64,000 bases of DNA from Fibrobacteraceae bacterium (GTDB taxonomy: Bacteria > Fibrobacterota > Fibrobacteria > Fibrobacterales > Fibrobacteraceae), in contig JAGBSH010000011.1 of assembly GCA_017631885.1 (NCBI GenBank), forward strand, positions 22,212 through 86,211. The letters run 5' to 3'. The position numbers and the translations under genes were made by a program. Shown piece after piece: positions 35,458-44,726 of this stretch (within the stretch, counting starts at the first letter, position 1; every line of letters begins with the position of its first letter). The notes below the pieces were generated by a model. The model worked only from the letters and a program-made list of their open reading frames with translations, ran no database searches and was not told the DNA's origin.

Positions 35458-36016
35458 ATGTCTTTTATGCGTTATATTTTTTTGATTTTTTTTCGGAATT
35501 CACTTATTAAGTTCTGTTGCATTAGCAAGCGATTTAAATTCGTTTGATACACAAATAGCAAAAGACATACAACTAACAGAAATAGATAGTGCTGAAATTT
35601 ACCAGAACTTAATTGCAGAGGAAAACTTAGATGCTAATTACAAACCAAATATATCAGGAATGATTGTTGGAGGAACTTTGTTTGGGCTAGGCACCTTCTC
35701 AATTGGAGCAGGATACTATTTATTGTATGAATATTCAAATTCTAAAGACTGGGGAAATGAATTTGCTGCGAAAATGGAAGGTACAATCTGTTTATTAGGA
35801 GGTGGATTGTTATTTGCTATCGGAACGCCTCTTTTGGCATATAATATTTATCAATATAACGTTCGTAAAAATCATGCCGAAAAACGCGATGAATACATAA
35901 GAGCTTATAAACGTTATAAAAAACAAAAAGAAGAAACATCATTACAAATTATGCTTTTACCTTCTATAAATTTTGCACATAACGCTGCAGGTTTAAGTGC
36001 TGTTGTTGCGTTTTAG
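35458..36016 (+). pseudogene. Frameshifted small membrane protein with signal peptide
   Basis: A good Shine-Dalgarno (AAGGAG) and ATG at 35458 open MSFMRYIFLIFF. The frame that continues the protein (GIHLLSSVALASDLNSFD...) is shifted by one base. Removing one T from the T8 run at 35486-35493 (or the neighbouring T7 run) restores a single 558-nt frame of about 185 residues. The restored protein has a signal peptide, a helical region, two close hydrophobic helices (GGTLFGLGTFSIGAGYYL and ICLLGGGLLFAIGTPLLAY) and a basic tail ending LSAVVAF. I do not recognise a family. It could be a pseudogene, a phase-variable gene, a transcriptional-slippage site or a homopolymer error in the assembly. Confidence 0.6.
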
Positions 36017-36110
36017 TTTGTTTTCATAAAAACAAATTTGAACTAGTTGAAATAGAAAAAATTACACACTGAAGTAAACAACGGGACTGATAGAGTCCAA
36101 TTTTCATTGA

Positions 36111-36144
36111 AAAAAATCCCACTTCTTTTGAAGTGAGATTTTTG
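36111..36144. terminator. Terminator between the frameshifted gene and glgE
   Basis: A near-perfect stem (about 13 bp with one mismatch; CCCACTTC with GAAGTGAG) flanked by A and T runs on both sides, 21 nt past the glgE stop. Confidence 0.8.
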
Positions 36145-36164
36145 AATTTAAACTACGCTTTTTA

Positions 36165-37895
36165 TCAAATTTTCTTTAGAATAAATAAATGACCAGGTGC
36201 TTTTGAAGGTTCTAAACGAACAAAATTTTTAGAACCACGCCAAACAAATGATTCATCAGTAATGACATCTTTCAAGAAATAGAAAGCGTCTTCTTCTAAA
36301 CCAAGTTTTGACATATCTAATTCAACAAGTCCTTCTTGTGTATTATCCATATCTAAGTTTGCAATGCAAAGGATTCTATCTTCACCAAGAACTTTTGAAT
36401 ATACCATCAACTGATCATTTGCAGCGTAATGGAATTCCAGGTTGTCGTATTCTTGTAAAGCAGCATGAGCTAAACGAGCTTCGTTTACTCTACGAATAAA
36501 ATCCTTGATGCCTGGAGCGTTCCAATCGTGAACTTTGTATTGATACTTTTCACTGTCTTGCAATTCTTCTTTAATTGGCGAAGGAATATTTTCGCAGAGT
36601 TCATAACCATTATACAATCCAGTAAGACTAGAAAGTGTTGCTGCTAAGAAATAACGCAACTGGAAAGCATTAGCGCCTTTATAAGCCAAATACTTCGGGA
36701 AAATATCTGGAGTCGTCGGGAAGAAAATCCCACGCATATATTCCTTTGCATTTGATTGAGTGAGTTCTTTCAAGTATTGTTCAAATTCCCACTTTTCACT
36801 ACGCCAAGTAAAATAAGTGTAGCTCATGTCAAAGCCAGCTTTTGCCAAGCGATGCATCATTTTAGGGCGAGTGAAGGCTTCTGCTAAGAAAACTAATTCA
36901 GGACGTTTTTCTTTAACATCAGAAATCAGCCATTCCCAGAATGGGAACGGTTTGGTATGTGGGTTATCAATGCGGAAAATTTCAATTCCTTTATCAGCCC
37001 AGAATAAAATGATATTTTCAATTTCTTGCCAAAGTGCTTTATAATTTTCGTTGTAATAATCAAACGGATAAATGTCCTCGTATTTTTTAGGAGGATTCTC
37101 AGCAAACTTAATAGAGCCATCTGGTTCATGATAGAACCATTCCGGATGATCTTTTACATAAGGGTGGTCAGGGCTACAATTCAAAGCAATATCTAATGCA
37201 AGGCGTAAGCCCTTTGCACGAGCTGCTTTGGCAAACTTTTCAAAATCCTTCATAGAACCAAGCTCTGGATCCACAGCAAAATGCCCGCCATGCTTATTTC
37301 CTACCGCGTATGGGCAACCAGGTTCTAGCGGTTTTCCCTTTTTATCTGTCTTTGCATGAAGCGCATTGTTAGCACCTTTTCGGTTCGTAATTCCAATAGG
37401 GTGAATAGGAACTAAGTAAACCGTATCAAACCCCATTTCTGCAATGTAATCTAATTGCTTTTCACAATCTTTCCATGTAGCACTTTTCGAAGGATCACTA
37501 CCTTGACTTTTGGGCCATATTTCATACCATGTACCAATGCGAGCGTAAAGCGGATCTACGCGCAATTTCATTACAGGACTTTCAGTAGGAACATCTTTTG
37601 GTTCTAAAGTCCAAGCAACCACTTTGTATTCGTAATAACCAATGTTTTGCACAATAAAAGTGCCTTCCCAAAGGTCATTATCAACAAAATACATAGGTGC
37701 TTTTTCCCATTTCTTTTTGGAAATGTGGCGATACATAATGGCAGCATCGTATTTTTCATGACTGTGTCTGAAAATATCGGCCTGGATAGTTACAGAATCG
37801 CCGGGTTCACGTTTAAGCATAAAACGCCCACCTTCAATTTGCGGGCGAATATTTTCTATTACAAGATTGTCTTTTAAAGAAGGTATAGTAGCCAT
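36165..37895 (-). CDS. glgE: GlgE: alpha-1,4-glucan:maltose-1-phosphate maltosyltransferase
   Basis: 576 residues. The N-terminal domain opens with the GlgE pattern VIENIRPQIEGGRFMLKREPGD. The GH13 catalytic domain has Asp310 as nucleophile in FRIDNPHTKPFPFW, which is diagnostic for GlgE, and Glu339 as acid/base in FLAEAFTRPKMM. It is shorter than the usual 650-700 residues because the N domain and linkers are compact. GlgE extends alpha-glucan with maltosyl units from maltose 1-phosphate in the cytoplasm, which fits the glycogen storage known in Fibrobacter. No other glycogen gene is adjacent. The terminator at 36111 serves it. Confidence 0.95.
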   Translation of the reverse strand: MATIPSLKDNLVIENIRPQIEGGRFMLKREPGDSVTIQADIFRHSHEKYDAAIMYRHISKKKWEKAPMYFVDNDLWEGTFIVQNIGYYEYKVVAWTLEPKDVPTESPVMKLRVDPLYARIGTWYEIWPKSQGSDPSKSATWKDCEKQLDYIAEMGFDTVYLVPIHPIGITNRKGANNALHAKTDKKGKPLEPGCPYAVGNKHGGHFAVDPELGSMKDFEKFAKAARAKGLRLALDIALNCSPDHPYVKDHPEWFYHEPDGSIKFAENPPKKYEDIYPFDYYNENYKALWQEIENIILFWADKGIEIFRIDNPHTKPFPFWEWLISDVKEKRPELVFLAEAFTRPKMMHRLAKAGFDMSYTYFTWRSEKWEFEQYLKELTQSNAKEYMRGIFFPTTPDIFPKYLAYKGANAFQLRYFLAATLSSLTGLYNGYELCENIPSPIKEELQDSEKYQYKVHDWNAPGIKDFIRRVNEARLAHAALQEYDNLEFHYAANDQLMVYSKVLGEDRILCIANLDMDNTQEGLVELDMSKLGLEEDAFYFLKDVITDESFVWRGSKNFVRLEPSKAPGHLFILKKI

Positions 37896-37997
37896 AGCTT
37901 AAATATAAATTATCTGTTTTAAAAAAAATCAAATTTTAGAATAAGGATTCCATTTTTGGACTTCCTTTGAAGATTAGATAGATTTTATATTTGTCGT

Positions 37998-38807
37998 ATG
38001 TCAAAATGGCGAGCATTCTTTTTAAGTTTTCTGCTCTTTTTTTCTGTAAGCCAAGCTAGTGAAAGAATTCCCTTATGGGAAAACCTTTTTTATCGTATTG
38101 GACAAAATTCTCTTGGAACTTTCACGTATGCTTATGGTTCGCACTTGGCACTTGGAATAGGTGCTACTTATGCGATGGTTGAAAGCGGTATAGATTGGAA
38201 ATGGAATCGTTTTTGTGTCCGGCATGAAACCCTTTCTCTATGGGCTTCTCTCCCCGGGGGAGTTGTTGGTACATTTGCACCGGTAGCGCTTCCGCTAGCA
38301 CTTTATCTTGGTTCTGATGATAAAGAAATTCAATTGGCAGGAATTGCCATGGGGCAGGCCGCTCTTTTAGCTTTTGGAACTACAACCGTTATTAAAGCTT
38401 TTACGGGAAGAACGCCACCTCACGTTTTAGACGCTATAGACAATGACCCAAAATACCAAGAAGATTATAGTGACAAATTCCGCTTTGGATTTGTTCGAGG
38501 GAGCCTAATTGATGGTTGGCCTTCTGGGCATACAGCGACAGCCGTTGCCATGGCAACTACTTTAATCACTCTTTACCCAGACAATTCTTGGATTCTCGCC
38601 GGTGGTATTCTTTATTCAGCAACCATTGGAATCAGTATGTCTTTTATTGCTCATTGGGCAAGTGATATTTTTGCTGGAATGTTAACGGGAATTGCAATTG
38701 GGCGAACTGTTGGAAAAAGTTTTGCTGCATTACAAAATAAACAAGCGCAAAGTAAAGTATCTTTTTTAATAACACCTTCATTTGCTGGAATCAATGTAAA
38801 ATTTTAA
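37998..38807 (+). CDS. PAP2-superfamily membrane phosphatase
   Basis: 269 residues. A signal-like N terminus and about five hydrophobic segments are seen. The three phosphatase motifs are present: KAFTGRTPP (motif 1), WPSGHTA (motif 2) and a motif 3 with His and Asp in FIAHWASDIFAG; the usual Ser-Arg start of motif 3 is altered. PAP2 enzymes remove phosphates from lipids such as undecaprenyl pyrophosphate in the membrane, which would support peptidoglycan precursor recycling. Substrate cannot be fixed. The gene appears monocistronic, 102 nt downstream of the glgE start on the opposite strand. Confidence 0.88.
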   Translation: MSKWRAFFLSFLLFFSVSQASERIPLWENLFYRIGQNSLGTFTYAYGSHLALGIGATYAMVESGIDWKWNRFCVRHETLSLWASLPGGVVGTFAPVALPLALYLGSDDKEIQLAGIAMGQAALLAFGTTTVIKAFTGRTPPHVLDAIDNDPKYQEDYSDKFRFGFVRGSLIDGWPSGHTATAVAMATTLITLYPDNSWILAGGILYSATIGISMSFIAHWASDIFAGMLTGIAIGRTVGKSFAALQNKQAQSKVSFLITPSFAGINVKF

Positions 38808-38917
38808 TTTTAATCCATTTGATTTCAAGAAATCTGCTTAAAATATTATAGCCTTTACAGAATTATTTGTATACATTTAAGTAATCTTGGAAAATTAGAG
38901 TTTTTAGATGAGGCTTT

Positions 38918-40411
38918 ATGCGTTTTTCGCTTTTGATTTTCATTATACTATTACAAGTGAGTTCCATAATGGCTATGGACACGCTTTCTGTATGGATAAT
39001 GCCAAATGGTGCTTCACCTAAAGAAAAATTAGAAGCTCAATTAGAAAATTATACAAAGCAAACGGGTATAGCTACTAAAATTGTTGTTTTAGATTGGGGT
39101 GAAGCTTGGAATCGCATTAGTACAGCTCTTGAACGCAATAAAGATCTTCCGGCGGTTCTTCAGGTAGGAACCACTTGGATTCCATTTTTTGCAGCGCAAG
39201 GTTACCTTCTTGAATTAAATCCTTGGTTAGATAAAATTCAACAAGAACGTTTTATTCCGGTTAGTTTTAATACAACGCATATAGAAGGCGATTCTTCTAT
39301 TTATTCTGTTCCTTGGTTTGTTGATGCAAGAGCTTTACTTGCCAACAAAAAATTACTTGAAGCAAATGGTATTGAACCATCAGATGTTAAAACGTATCAA
39401 AGTTTTAGAAATGCTTTAAAAAAAATAAATGAAGCCAAAATGCAACTTCCTGACGGCACGCCTATTGAAGCTTTTGCCTTTCCGGGAAAAAGTGACTGGA
39501 ATATCCCTCATAATTTTGCTCCTTGGATTTGGTCAGAAGGTGGTGATTTTATTAAAAAACAAGATTCTGTTTATCGCTCAGCTCTTATGGACAAAGAAAC
39601 ATTGCAAGGAATTGCAAAATATTTAAGTCTTGTTGTTGATTCTCTTGTATATAGAACCAATTTAACGCAAAATACAGCACAAATAATCCAGCGTTTTAAT
39701 AATGGTGAATTGGCTTTTATTTTAAACACGGCAGAAATCGCAATGCTTACAAGAATTCCTTCTGTAAATGGAGGCTTGCAAGGTTCAAGAATAAGCAACG
39801 ATGGCATTGTTGTATTACCGGTACCTCAAGGTTCAAATGGCAGTGTTAGTTTTATAGGTGGTAGTAACTTAAGTATTCCTGCCAATTATCCTAACAAAAA
39901 AGAAGCTATTGAATTGCTTATGTTTTTAACAAGCGATTCTTCTATTGATGCTTACACTAAAACGATAGGTTTTTTGCCTCCGATTCAATCGGCTTTAAAG
40001 TCTTGGGAAACAGATTCCGTTTACAAATCTCTTGTTGAATGTTTGAATAATGGAAAAGCCTACACAAGCATTCCAAAATGGTGGGAAGTTGAAAATATTT
40101 TAGCTTCGTTATTTTCAGACATTTGGTCTGTTTTAGAATTTGAAGATTTATATTCTGAAAAAAGGATTTATAGTATTTTATTAAAATACCACATTGAAAT
40201 AAATAAATTACTTGGTTACGAAGAAGACGCACCAAAATTTGATTATTTTTCTCAAATTTGGCGAAATGCACTTCCTGTCAAAAAGCAAATTGTAGAAAAT
40301 ACAGAAAATTCTTCTGACAATGCTTTGCTATTTTCCAAGAAATTTTCTCTAGGTCTTTTTTTGACTATGATGCTTTTTGGATTTGTTTTTACTTACAGAA
40401 AAAAAAGATAG
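38918..40411 (+). CDS. Membrane-tethered sugar-type extracellular solute-binding protein
   Basis: 497 residues. A signal peptide covers about 1-19. The bulk is a family 1 (ABC sugar-type) binding-protein fold: LSVWIMPNG, LPAVLQVGTTWIPFFAAQGYL, IYSVPWFVDARALLANKKLL, FIGGSNLSIPANYPNKKEA. At the C terminus a single hydrophobic helix (FSLGLFLTMMLFGFVFTY) followed by RKKR anchors it with the domain outside the cytoplasm. Soluble binding proteins for ABC importers do not have such an anchor, and no permease or ATPase gene follows. The next gene, 6 nt away, is a diguanylate cyclase, so this protein is better read as the ligand sensor of a signalling complex. Ligand unknown, probably a sugar or oligosaccharide. 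Confidence 0.88.
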   Translation: MRFSLLIFIILLQVSSIMAMDTLSVWIMPNGASPKEKLEAQLENYTKQTGIATKIVVLDWGEAWNRISTALERNKDLPAVLQVGTTWIPFFAAQGYLLELNPWLDKIQQERFIPVSFNTTHIEGDSSIYSVPWFVDARALLANKKLLEANGIEPSDVKTYQSFRNALKKINEAKMQLPDGTPIEAFAFPGKSDWNIPHNFAPWIWSEGGDFIKKQDSVYRSALMDKETLQGIAKYLSLVVDSLVYRTNLTQNTAQIIQRFNNGELAFILNTAEIAMLTRIPSVNGGLQGSRISNDGIVVLPVPQGSNGSVSFIGGSNLSIPANYPNKKEAIELLMFLTSDSSIDAYTKTIGFLPPIQSALKSWETDSVYKSLVECLNNGKAYTSIPKWWEVENILASLFSDIWSVLEFEDLYSEKRIYSILLKYHIEINKLLGYEEDAPKFDYFSQIWRNALPVKKQIVENTENSSDNALLFSKKFSLGLFLTMMLFGFVFTYRKKR

Positions 40412-40417
40412 GCTGAT

Positions 40418-42106
40418 ATGAAAATCAAAGTGTTATTACATAGCCTTATTTTTAGGAGTTTAATTTTACTCGTTCTTTTTATTTGTCTCTTATTATGTGG
40501 GATATCTCTTTATTTTATTAATACGCAAAAAAAGTCATTAGGGGATTCTGTTTTTAAAAGGAATTATGAAGAAATTGTCCGTTTAGAAGAATCCATTGGC
40601 TTAAAAATGGACCAATTTTCAAGTCTCTTATCGCTTTTAGCTAAAACCTCTTCTATCATCGCTTTAGACCCAACAGAATCTTCTGGATTTCTCAAAAGTT
40701 TTGATGTAACATCGCTTTTTGTTTCAGGAGAAAGTGTTTTTCTTTATGATAGAAATCAAAAACTAATCTGTGATAATTCCATGCTTGGAACGAATTTAAA
40801 AGACAAAAAACAATTTACTGATTTTGATAAAGTAACCCCTATACGTGCTTATACAACGCCTTGGTTTTGGGAAAACGATTCTCCTCAAAAAATGTTCGCT
40901 TATGCCGTTGGTTCTAAAGCAACAGCTAGTGGAACAATTGTTGCTTCATTTTCATTCAGAAGAATATGGCAGACTTATGCCAATTACACAATTGGTGAAA
41001 AGGGCTTTTTAATAGCGACTGATTTAAACGGCAAAATTTTAATGCATCCTGATTTACAATTAGCCACATCTGGGAAACATCATATTTCAGAATTTGGCAT
41101 TTCTATGCCTCAAAAATTGTCCGAAAAACAAGCCCTTCCTTTGGTTATTCAAAATAAGAACAAACAATATTTAGTGACTTACGCGTATAATTCAAATTAT
41201 CAATTTGCCTTATTTTCTCTTCAACCTATTGCAGAAATTGAATCAACTCTTTCAACATTCCGTTCAGGGATTCTCCTTGTTTTTGCGATTATTTTACCGA
41301 CAACTATTTTAATCATTATTTTACTCTTTTTCCATTTTGCAACTCCTCTTTATCGTTTGATTTCTTATATCAATCATGTGGGCGAAGGCCATTTTAATGC
41401 AAAACCGTTCCCCATTACTAAACGTAAAGATGAAGTAGGTTCTTTAGCAACAGCTTTCAATAAAATGTTGTTACTTATACAAGATCAAATGAAACAATTA
41501 AACGACCATCAAAAATATCTAGAAGAACAAGTTCAAAAGCGAACATTAGAATTAGAGAATGCAAAAAATCAACTTGAAATACTTTCTAGAACAGATGAAC
41601 TTACGAAGCTTCCGAATCGGCGCGATTTAATGGAAAAAATCCAACATGAATCGCATAGAGCGAATAGAATGCATCGTAACTTCTGTTTTATTTTTATTGA
41701 CATTGATAAATTTAAAAGTATTAATGATACTTATGGTCACCATTGTGGAGATGTTGTTTTGCAAACGGTTGCAAATACAATAAGACAGTTATTACGCAAA
41801 TACGATTTTGTTGCTCGTTGGGGTGGTGAAGAATTTTTAGCGGTTCTTCCTGAAACTGAAATTGCTGGAGCAATTGTAGTTGCGGAACGCTTCCGTAAAT
41901 CTATTGAAAATTTGCAGATTGACTACAAAGGGACTCCTATACCGGTTACCATTACTTTAGGTGTATCACAATATGATTCAGAACTTGGTGTCGATAAAAG
42001 TATACAACTTGCAGACCAAGCCTTATACGATGGAAAAATGAATGGCAGAAACCAAGTCGTTATCAATAAAAAGCAAAACAATAAATCTGACGAAACAACT
42101 ATTTAG
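40418..42106 (+). CDS. Transmembrane diguanylate cyclase (sensor-HAMP-GGDEF)
   Basis: 562 residues. Two transmembrane helices (about 14-35 and 288-310) enclose a periplasmic sensor of the Cache type (FLIATDLNGKILMHPDL). A HAMP domain follows (PLYRLISYINHVGEGHF), then a coiled coil and the GGDEF domain with DELTKLPNRRDL, FIDIDKFKSIND and the active-site GGEEF. An inhibitory RxxD (RKYD) lies five residues before GGEEF, so product feedback is likely. It makes c-di-GMP from two GTP. The preceding gene encodes a membrane-tethered binding protein, likely to touch the Cache domain. The cation efflux gene starts 9 nt later. Confidence 0.94.
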   Translation: MKIKVLLHSLIFRSLILLVLFICLLLCGISLYFINTQKKSLGDSVFKRNYEEIVRLEESIGLKMDQFSSLLSLLAKTSSIIALDPTESSGFLKSFDVTSLFVSGESVFLYDRNQKLICDNSMLGTNLKDKKQFTDFDKVTPIRAYTTPWFWENDSPQKMFAYAVGSKATASGTIVASFSFRRIWQTYANYTIGEKGFLIATDLNGKILMHPDLQLATSGKHHISEFGISMPQKLSEKQALPLVIQNKNKQYLVTYAYNSNYQFALFSLQPIAEIESTLSTFRSGILLVFAIILPTTILIIILLFFHFATPLYRLISYINHVGEGHFNAKPFPITKRKDEVGSLATAFNKMLLLIQDQMKQLNDHQKYLEEQVQKRTLELENAKNQLEILSRTDELTKLPNRRDLMEKIQHESHRANRMHRNFCFIFIDIDKFKSINDTYGHHCGDVVLQTVANTIRQLLRKYDFVARWGGEEFLAVLPETEIAGAIVVAERFRKSIENLQIDYKGTPIPVTITLGVSQYDSELGVDKSIQLADQALYDGKMNGRNQVVINKKQNNKSDETTI

Positions 42107-42115
42107 AATAATTTT

Positions 42116-43015
42116 ATGACACGAATTGTTCCAAAAGACGAAGGCCCAGAAGTTCGACGTGTAACGTGGATTGGTTTATTTGTTAACATAATGCTTACAG
42201 CAATTAAATTTTTAGCCGGTATTTTCGGGCATTCACAAGCTTTACTTGCTGATGCCATTCATAGTGCGTCAGATTTAACAACAGATATAGCCATTTTAGT
42301 TGGGTCAAAATATTGGTATTCTCCGCCAGATGCAGACCACCCGAATGGGCATAGAAAATTTGAAACGTTAATAACTATTTGTATTGGTTTTGCTATCGCA
42401 GCAGTTGGTATTTTTATCATATTAGATTCTGCAGATGCTTTAATACAAAAAAACTTTTCTCACCCAGAAATTATCACAGCAGTGGTTGCTTTTCTTTCAG
42501 TAATTGCAAAAGAAATACTTTTTCGTTATACCAAAAATGCAGGCAAAAAAATTAGAAGTCAAGCTTTAGAAGCTAATGCGTGGCATCATCGAAGTGATGC
42601 TTTGAGTTCTGTTCCTGTTCTTATAGCTATTTTGATAACTATTATATTCCCTCAATTCAACTTCATAGATAGCATTGGAGCTTTAATTGTCGCTGTGTTT
42701 ATTATAAAAGCAGGCTTAAGTATTATTTTGCCAGCAATACACCAAGTTGCAGACGGAGCTCCTAGTAAAAAAATTTCAGATAAATTATATAATGTTGCTT
42801 CTCAGGTTCCAGGTGTTATAAGTATTCATAATTTTAGAATTCGTTATATTGGAAATGATTTACAAGTCCTTTTGCATATTGTGGTTAATTCCAATATGTC
42901 TTTATTAGAAGCTCATGAACTTTCTGAAAAAGTAGAACGGGCTTTAATTGATTGCGGAGAAAATGTAATTGATGCTATGGTTCATGTAGACCCTTACGAC
43001 TCTCAAAAAATATAG
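42116..43015 (+). CDS. Cation diffusion facilitator (CDF) transporter
   Basis: 299 residues with about six membrane helices. Metal-site residues are present in DAIHSASDLTTD (helix 2) and AWHHRSDALSS (helix 5), the HxxxD/HxxxD pattern typical of Zn/Fe/Mn CDF proteins. A C-terminal cytoplasmic domain (GVISIHNFRIRYIGNDLQVLLHIVV) follows. It exports divalent metal in exchange for protons. It directly follows the diguanylate cyclase gene, probably in the same transcript, but a functional tie is not evident. The exact metal cannot be called from sequence alone. Confidence 0.92.
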   Translation: MTRIVPKDEGPEVRRVTWIGLFVNIMLTAIKFLAGIFGHSQALLADAIHSASDLTTDIAILVGSKYWYSPPDADHPNGHRKFETLITICIGFAIAAVGIFIILDSADALIQKNFSHPEIITAVVAFLSVIAKEILFRYTKNAGKKIRSQALEANAWHHRSDALSSVPVLIAILITIIFPQFNFIDSIGALIVAVFIIKAGLSIILPAIHQVADGAPSKKISDKLYNVASQVPGVISIHNFRIRYIGNDLQVLLHIVVNSNMSLLEAHELSEKVERALIDCGENVIDAMVHVDPYDSQKI

Positions 43016-43058
43016 AGTTAAGTATTTTCTATAAGACCTTATTTTAAGTTTTTTAGTT

Positions 43059-44069
43059 TCAATTTTCTCCGCGGTTTTTAGCAGCGATGTTTTTATAATT
43101 GTTGTGTTCTGCAAGTGTAGCGCTAAAGAAGTGTGTTCCTGAACCATCGTCTTTTGCAACAAAATAAAGTTTATTTGTTTTATCAGGATAAAGAGTGGCT
43201 TCAATTGCTTTCCTTCCGGGATTTGATATAGGACCAGGCATAAGGCCTTTAAATTTTCTGGTATTATAAGGATTGTCACTTTGTAATTGGCTTTTATAAA
43301 TAGGACCGGTAAGATTTTTAAAAATAAAACGAACAGTTGGGTCTGCTCCAAGAGGCATTCCAATATCTAATCGATTGTGGAAAACTCCCGCAATCAAAGG
43401 TCGTTCGTCTGGTTTACCTGTTTCTTCTTCTACAACACTAGCTAGCGTGAGAATTTGATGCCAACCGCCTAATTTTTTCCACATAGGGCTATTTTTTTCT
43501 TCCATTTCTTTTTTGAGTTTTAGGTTGGCTTGAACCATTTGTTTTAAAATATCTTCTTCGGTGGCGTTAACTGGAAATGGGTAAGTATCTGGCAATAAAT
43601 AACCTTCTAAATTCCCAATAGTTATGCCTAACTGATTGGCAAAATTTTTATCACGCACAAGTGCATTCCATTTTGCAGAATCAATTTTTGGAAAAGCTTT
43701 TTGCAAGTAATTAGGGATTTCCCAAGAAGCACGACCTTCAGGGATGGTTACTTTACGCACGGCGTTTTTTCCACTAGAAAGGAGCGCAATTAATTCTTCT
43801 AAAGGCATATTTGGTGGTATTTCGTACCAACCTGCTTTTAAAGCACATTTTTTTAATCGGCAATGTAAATTGAATATGTCAGAATCATTCCAGACATTGT
43901 TTTGGTGTAAAATTTTAGAAACATTCTTTGGCGAAGAACCTTTTGGAAGTTCAAGCAGAACAATTTCTTTATTTTGAGAAACGGCTTCAAACCTTGATTT
44001 TATGTGGAAAAAGCCAAAAAGTCCTAAAAGGACCAAGAAAAATGTTAAAAATGCAAAAAATTTCTTCAT
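43059..44069 (-). CDS. mltG: Endolytic murein transglycosylase MltG
   Basis: 336 residues from ATG 44069; the longer frame to 44132 has no support. One N-terminal membrane helix (FFAFLTFFLVLLGLFGFF) is followed by a LysM-like segment (VLLELPKGSSPKNVSKILHQ) and the YceG/MltG domain. That domain has GYLLPDTYPFP, the catalytic Glu in SVVEEETGKPDERPLIAGVFHNRL and PLGADPTVRFI. It cleaves nascent glycan strands at the inner membrane and is thought to set chain length. Convergent with the CDF gene, with only 43 nt between. No partner gene such as ruvX or yrrB-type is next to it. Confidence 0.94.
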   Translation of the reverse strand: MKKFFAFLTFFLVLLGLFGFFHIKSRFEAVSQNKEIVLLELPKGSSPKNVSKILHQNNVWNDSDIFNLHCRLKKCALKAGWYEIPPNMPLEELIALLSSGKNAVRKVTIPEGRASWEIPNYLQKAFPKIDSAKWNALVRDKNFANQLGITIGNLEGYLLPDTYPFPVNATEEDILKQMVQANLKLKKEMEEKNSPMWKKLGGWHQILTLASVVEEETGKPDERPLIAGVFHNRLDIGMPLGADPTVRFIFKNLTGPIYKSQLQSDNPYNTRKFKGLMPGPISNPGRKAIEATLYPDKTNKLYFVAKDDGSGTHFFSATLAEHNNYKNIAAKNRGEN

Positions 44070-44170
44070 AAACAGAAATTTAATGAAAAAATTTGCCACA
44101 AGGGCAAAATAAAGAATATATTTGGGATACATATTGAAAAATGGAATTTTCTGTTTTTGAGGATTTGAAT

Positions 44171-44608
44171 ATGAAAAGAGTTTTGTTCCTTCTTTTGGCG
44201 TCTATGGTAGCAGTTTCTTTTGCTGCTCCAAGTAAAGTTAAATCTAAACGTGGTGACGTAGATTTAACTAAAGAACAAGGCGGTGGTAGCGTTGTTTGTA
44301 CTGCTGGCTTTAATGATGAAATGACGATTTTGAAGGATGGCGGTGAAGCCGTTTTGGTTAAAGCAAGTTGTGGCCAGGGCTGGGTGCCTAAGTCCGCAGT
44401 TGAATATGTGGTTGCTGCTGCTGGTGATAAGTCTATGCAACTTGAAGGCGTGGACGTTATTGGTTGGTTAGATAACCCAAGTGCTGTGTTCGTGCTTGAA
44501 AACGATATTTCTGATTTTGATGGTGTGACTATTGATCGTGACTTTAAGGAATACTTACAGCACACAATGGACCGCGAATCTATGGAAATGCGTAACAACG
44601 AAAACTAA
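44171..44608 (+). CDS. Small secreted protein, SH3-like or unassigned
   Basis: 145 residues from ATG 44171; an upstream in-frame ATG at 44141 would add ten residues and spoil the signal peptide. The signal peptide (MKRVLFLLLASMVAVSFA) ends at SFA-A. The mature protein has two Cys (VVCTAG and KASCGQGW), which may form a disulfide, and a beta-rich centre (MTILKDGGEAVLVKASCGQGW) that could be SH3-like. The C terminus is acidic and helical. Codons look more GC-rich than most neighbours, as often seen in highly expressed genes. I do not recognise a family. A very strong terminator follows. Confidence 0.75.
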   Translation: MKRVLFLLLASMVAVSFAAPSKVKSKRGDVDLTKEQGGGSVVCTAGFNDEMTILKDGGEAVLVKASCGQGWVPKSAVEYVVAAAGDKSMQLEGVDVIGWLDNPSAVFVLENDISDFDGVTIDRDFKEYLQHTMDRESMEMRNNEN

Positions 44609-44622
44609 GTTGTATTGGTTTT

Positions 44623-44660
44623 AAACTAGCCCCGCTTCAAAGAAGCGGGGCTAGTTTGTT
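44623..44660 (+). terminator. Strong terminator after the small secreted protein
   Basis: A 16-bp perfect stem (AAACTAGCCCCGCTTC at 44623-44638 with 44642-44657), a 3-nt loop and T residues. Confidence 0.93.
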
Positions 44661-44677
44661 TTTATGAATAAAAACAA

Positions 44678-44707
44678 AAAAGGTTGTGTCTTTTGACACA
44701 ACCTTTT
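44678..44707 (-). terminator. Terminator after transketolase
   Basis: A 13-bp stem (44678-44690 with 44695-44707) with a 4-nt loop; on the minus strand it follows the transketolase stop by 20 nt and ends in a T run. Confidence 0.9.
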
Positions 44708-44726
44708 AAAATTAAAAGAAATAGGT

